Virus record (IMG/VR): IMGVR_UViG_3300007363_000115
Span: 1-22,903 of that record
DNA from: a virus
Reading direction: 5' to 3' (one strand)
DNA length: 22,903 nt
In this document: positions 21,386 to 22,903 of the stretch, one piece after another
How the letters are laid out: the number at the start of each line of letters is the position of its first letter
Position numbering within the stretch: position 1 is the first letter of the stretch
Translations under genes and position numbers: made by a program
The notes under the pieces: model-generated
Told to the model about the DNA's origin: nothing
The model's input: the letters and a program-made list of their open reading frames with translations, nothing else
Database searches by the model: none

Positions 21386-22053
21386 TACGGGTTTTTATTG
21401 GCTACGATCCGCGGGAAGCGGAGGCGTTCTGGGTGTTGTCGCACAGCATACAGAGGTTGACGTCCGTCCCTGTATCAATCACGCCGCTTGCACTCCCGCA
21501 ACTGTCGTCCGTCTTGACGCGGGAGCGGCACCCGTTGCAGTCGACCGATTTTTCCTTCTCGAGATTTTTGGTTCCGTGGTTGAGCGACTTCGCGGGCTGG
21601 TCCCTGTTTATCGACTGCGATATGTTGGCCCTGCGGGACTTCAAGGAATTGTGGCGACTTCGGGACGAGAAGAAAGCCGTGATGGTGGTCAAACACAACC
21701 ACGTTCCGAAGGAGACCACGAAGTTCTTGGGCGAGCCGCAGACGATGTATGCGAAAAAGAATTGGTCGAGTGTCATGCTGTTCAACAACGCCAAGTGCTT
21801 CAATCTTAGTCCTTGGGTGATTGACACCGCTGACGGCCTGACGCTGCATCAGTTCAAATGGCTCGAGGATGAAGAGCTGATAGGCGAGCTGCCTTCGGAG
21901 TGGAATCACCTCGTTGGATACGACGCCCCGAGAAAAGACGTGGCTCTCGTTCACTATACGCTCGGTGGCCCGTATTTCAAGGAGCACCGAGGATGTGAGT
22001 ACTCGGAAGAGTGGTTTGCGGAGAAAAAATTGCTGACCGGAGATGCGTCATGA
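21382..22053 (+). CDS. GT8-like glycosyltransferase in the lysis module
   Basis: A 223-residue protein with a GT-A fold pattern. It begins IRVFIGYDPREAEAFWVLSHSI, has the SFSRFLVPWLSDFAGWSLFIDCDM region with the metal-binding motif DCD at 78-80, then AVMVVKHNHVP, KNWSSVMLFN and a closing ALVHYTLGGPYF, all typical of phage and environmental GT8-like enzymes. Such enzymes move a sugar from a nucleotide donor. The gene is wedged between a membrane protein and Rz with ATGA overlaps at both ends and uses GGGAG at 21372-21376. It is not related in sequence to the cassette at 2891-6746. Sugar and acceptor are unknown; modification of virion protein, lipopolysaccharide or teichoic-like polymers are all possible. 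Confidence 0.85.
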   Translation: MIRVFIGYDPREAEAFWVLSHSIQRLTSVPVSITPLALPQLSSVLTRERHPLQSTDFSFSRFLVPWLSDFAGWSLFIDCDMLALRDFKELWRLRDEKKAVMVVKHNHVPKETTKFLGEPQTMYAKKNWSSVMLFNNAKCFNLSPWVIDTADGLTLHQFKWLEDEELIGELPSEWNHLVGYDAPRKDVALVHYTLGGPYFKEHRGCEYSEEWFAEKKLLTGDAS

Positions 22054-22436
22054 AAAAAATTGCTGGGAGTATTGAGCTTGCGGTGGTCATTGCATTGGGA
22101 GCACTGATCGCCTTTGGTCTCGTATCGTATAAGATCTACCACGCTGGGTACGCAGCCGCGGAACGTGAGTGCAAGGACGCGGCAGAGAAACAGCGGGCGG
22201 CAGAGGCGAAAAAAGGTGCAGCGGCTTCGGACAAAAAGGAGAAACAAGATGCAAAAGCAAAAGTGGTTTACCGGACCATCACAAAAACGGTGGACAAGTA
22301 TATTGACCGTCCTGTTTATCGCAATGTCTGCTTCGACGTTGACGGCCTGCGGGACGCAAATGCCGCCCTCAGCGGCGCGCTCACCCCTGCCGGCAAACCT
22401 GACAAGCGCGTGCCCAAGCCTGACGCCCCTCGCTGA
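22050..22436 (+). CDS. Rz: Rz-like inner-membrane spanin
   Basis: A 128-residue protein with one N-terminal membrane segment (IELAVVIALGALIAFGLVSYKIY), a charged Ala/Lys-rich periplasmic helix and a C-terminal signature VVYRTITKTVDKYIDRPVYRNVCFDVDGLRDANAALSG that is typical of Rz-like spanins. It would fuse inner and outer membranes together with its nested partner at the last step of lysis. The ATG at 22050 overlaps the glycosyltransferase stop (ATGA) and has GGAG at 22039-22042. The frame is open further upstream to 22011, but that start would lie within the glycosyltransferase gene and has no support. Confidence 0.88.
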   Translation: MKKIAGSIELAVVIALGALIAFGLVSYKIYHAGYAAAERECKDAAEKQRAAEAKKGAAASDKKEKQDAKAKVVYRTITKTVDKYIDRPVYRNVCFDVDGLRDANAALSGALTPAGKPDKRVPKPDAPR

Positions 22437-22536
22437 TGGAACTGGCGCGACCGTTCTTCGTAAGGTCGTTGAGATCTCTGAGGCGTATTACGAATGCGCC
22501 AGAAAGCACTCAGCGCTGGTCGATGCGGTGAAGTGA
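22249..22536 (+). CDS. Rz1: Rz1-like outer-membrane lipoprotein spanin, nested in Rz
   Basis: A 95-residue protein in a different frame inside the Rz-like gene, extending 100 bases beyond it. The ATG at 22249 has AAGGAG at 22236-22241 with a seven-base gap. A signal peptide with hydrophobic core (TSILTVLFIAMSAST) ends at the lipobox LTAC with Cys34, so the mature lipoprotein has 62 residues. It is Pro-containing near the start (PPSAARSPLP) as usual for Rz1, and ends with a helix containing YYECARKHSALVDAVK. The stop lies in the left arm of the hairpin at 22527-22554. Confidence 0.88.
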   Translation: MQKQKWFTGPSQKRWTSILTVLFIAMSASTLTACGTQMPPSAARSPLPANLTSACPSLTPLADGTGATVLRKVVEISEAYYECARKHSALVDAVK

Positions 22537-22554
22537 TTGCGGAATCACTTCACC
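22527..22554. terminator. Shared hairpin between converging genes
   Basis: A 12-base-pair perfect stem (22527-22538 with 22543-22554) encloses the loop GCGG. It lies at the meeting point of the plus-strand lysis genes and the minus-strand gene, and both stop codons (22534-22536 and 22545-22547) are inside its arms. There is no T-tract on either side, so it may act as a weak or factor-assisted terminator or a 3' RNA stabiliser for both transcripts. Confidence 0.6.
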
Positions 22555-22784
22555 ACATTCAGCGGCGTGGCGTTCTGCTTGCGAAGCAGAGATTCTGGCG
22601 GCTTTCCGGTCAACCAAACGACTTGATCTGCTGATTCGATGAAGTCAATCACGCAGGTGGGCTTGTATCGCCAATACCATATGCGGCCTGCGTAGTCTGC
22701 GTGAACGCGCGCAACGCCTTCGTCTGCGGAGTTGCTCCAAGCGGTGTATTCCCAACCAAAAAGCCAATGCAAGATCTTATACAT
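22545..22784 (-). CDS. Small phage protein of unknown function on the opposite strand
   Basis: A 79-residue protein read on the minus strand. I chose the ATG at 22784-22782 because AAGGAGGTG precedes it closely (22796-22788); a GTG two codons earlier is part of this binding site. The sequence MYKILHWLFGWEYTAWSNSADEGVARVH followed by YWRYKPTCVIDFI and VVWLTGKPPE fits a family of small phage proteins (WLFGWxY, then ARVH, then YWRY, then VxWLT) of unknown role. The aromatic content is high. It lies downstream of a second minus-strand gene, 15 bases away, and meets the lysis genes tail to tail. Its orientation suggests a different expression time from the late genes. Confidence 0.75.
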   Translation of the reverse strand: MYKILHWLFGWEYTAWSNSADEGVARVHADYAGRIWYWRYKPTCVIDFIESADQVVWLTGKPPESLLRKQNATPLNVVK

Positions 22785-22799
22785 TTGCACCTCCTTCGG

Positions 22800-22903
22800 T
22801 CATTGCTTTCTGACTAAGCCAGTTCGGTATTCGTCACCGCGCGGATCTGTGATGTAAAACTCTCCATTCACAACCCGCACGGTGACGTCGACGCCTGTTG
22901 CGT
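22800..22903 (-). CDS. C-terminal fragment of a minus-strand gene cut by the window edge
   Basis: The minus strand is open from the window end to a TGA at 22802-22800, giving 33 residues that end VRVVNGEFYITDPRGDEYRTGLVRKQ. The Val/Asn-Gly/Tyr pattern suggests a short beta structure. The gene ends four bases before the Shine-Dalgarno sequence of the next minus-strand gene, which supports a shared transcript. Too little is visible to assign a function. Confidence 0.5.
   Translation of the reverse strand, partial: ATGVDVTVRVVNGEFYITDPRGDEYRTGLVRKQ

Noticed and set aside
1-22903. CRISPR arrays, tRNA genes, insertion sequences, integrase or attachment sites
   Set aside because: I looked for regular short repeats, tRNA-like folds, transposase motifs and recombinase motifs on both strands and saw none; the window is filled with phage genes.

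Overview
The window is part of a tailed double-stranded DNA virus or prophage with an HK97-type head and a long, flexible, non-contractile tail (siphovirus type). It infects a Gram-negative host: the lysis module ends in an inner-membrane spanin with a lipoprotein partner nested inside it, which only makes sense with an outer membrane. Nothing in the window identifies the host more closely. I see no integrase, repressor, terminase, portal, tRNA or host gene, so prophage and free phage cannot be told apart.

Layout. Positions 1-2832 hold the tail end of an unidentified gene, two small unknown genes, the HK97-type prohead protease and the major capsid protein. A UUCG-capped hairpin follows the capsid gene. 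Positions 2891-6746 hold five overlapping sugar-related genes: an MptE/DUF115-like protein, two related glycosyltransferase-like proteins, a short GT9 heptosyltransferase-like protein and an FkbM-type methyltransferase. This cassette interrupts the head module. Positions 6751-9027 return to head-tail joining genes (gp6-type connector, head closure, HK97 gp10, DUF3168 tail completion) and the tail tube. Positions 9031-9686 encode the two tail assembly chaperones, with an in-phase A AAA AAA slip site that would fuse them by -1 frameshifting. Positions 9690-17071 encode the tape measure, a distal tail protein, a DUF2163-like hub protein, an NlpC/P60-like DUF6950 protein and a large J-like tip protein with fibronectin III repeats. 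Positions 17081-19378 hold a repeat-containing tail fibre, a small cupin and three small accessory proteins. Positions 19398-22536 are the lysis module: four small membrane proteins, an M15 peptidase endolysin, a GT8-like glycosyltransferase and the Rz/Rz1 spanins. The last 360 bases hold two genes on the opposite strand, one of them cut by the window edge.

The plus-strand genes are packed with overlaps or a few bases between them and most have good Shine-Dalgarno sequences, so they look like one late transcription unit divided by the hairpin after the capsid gene. Base use changes inside the tip-protein gene near 16330: GGG and CCC become clearly more common from there on. This suggests that the tail fibre and lysis part has a different history from the head and tail part.

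The most distinctive content is the sugar cassette in the head module together with a second, unrelated glycosyltransferase in the lysis module. A role in modifying virion proteins or host surface sugars is inference.
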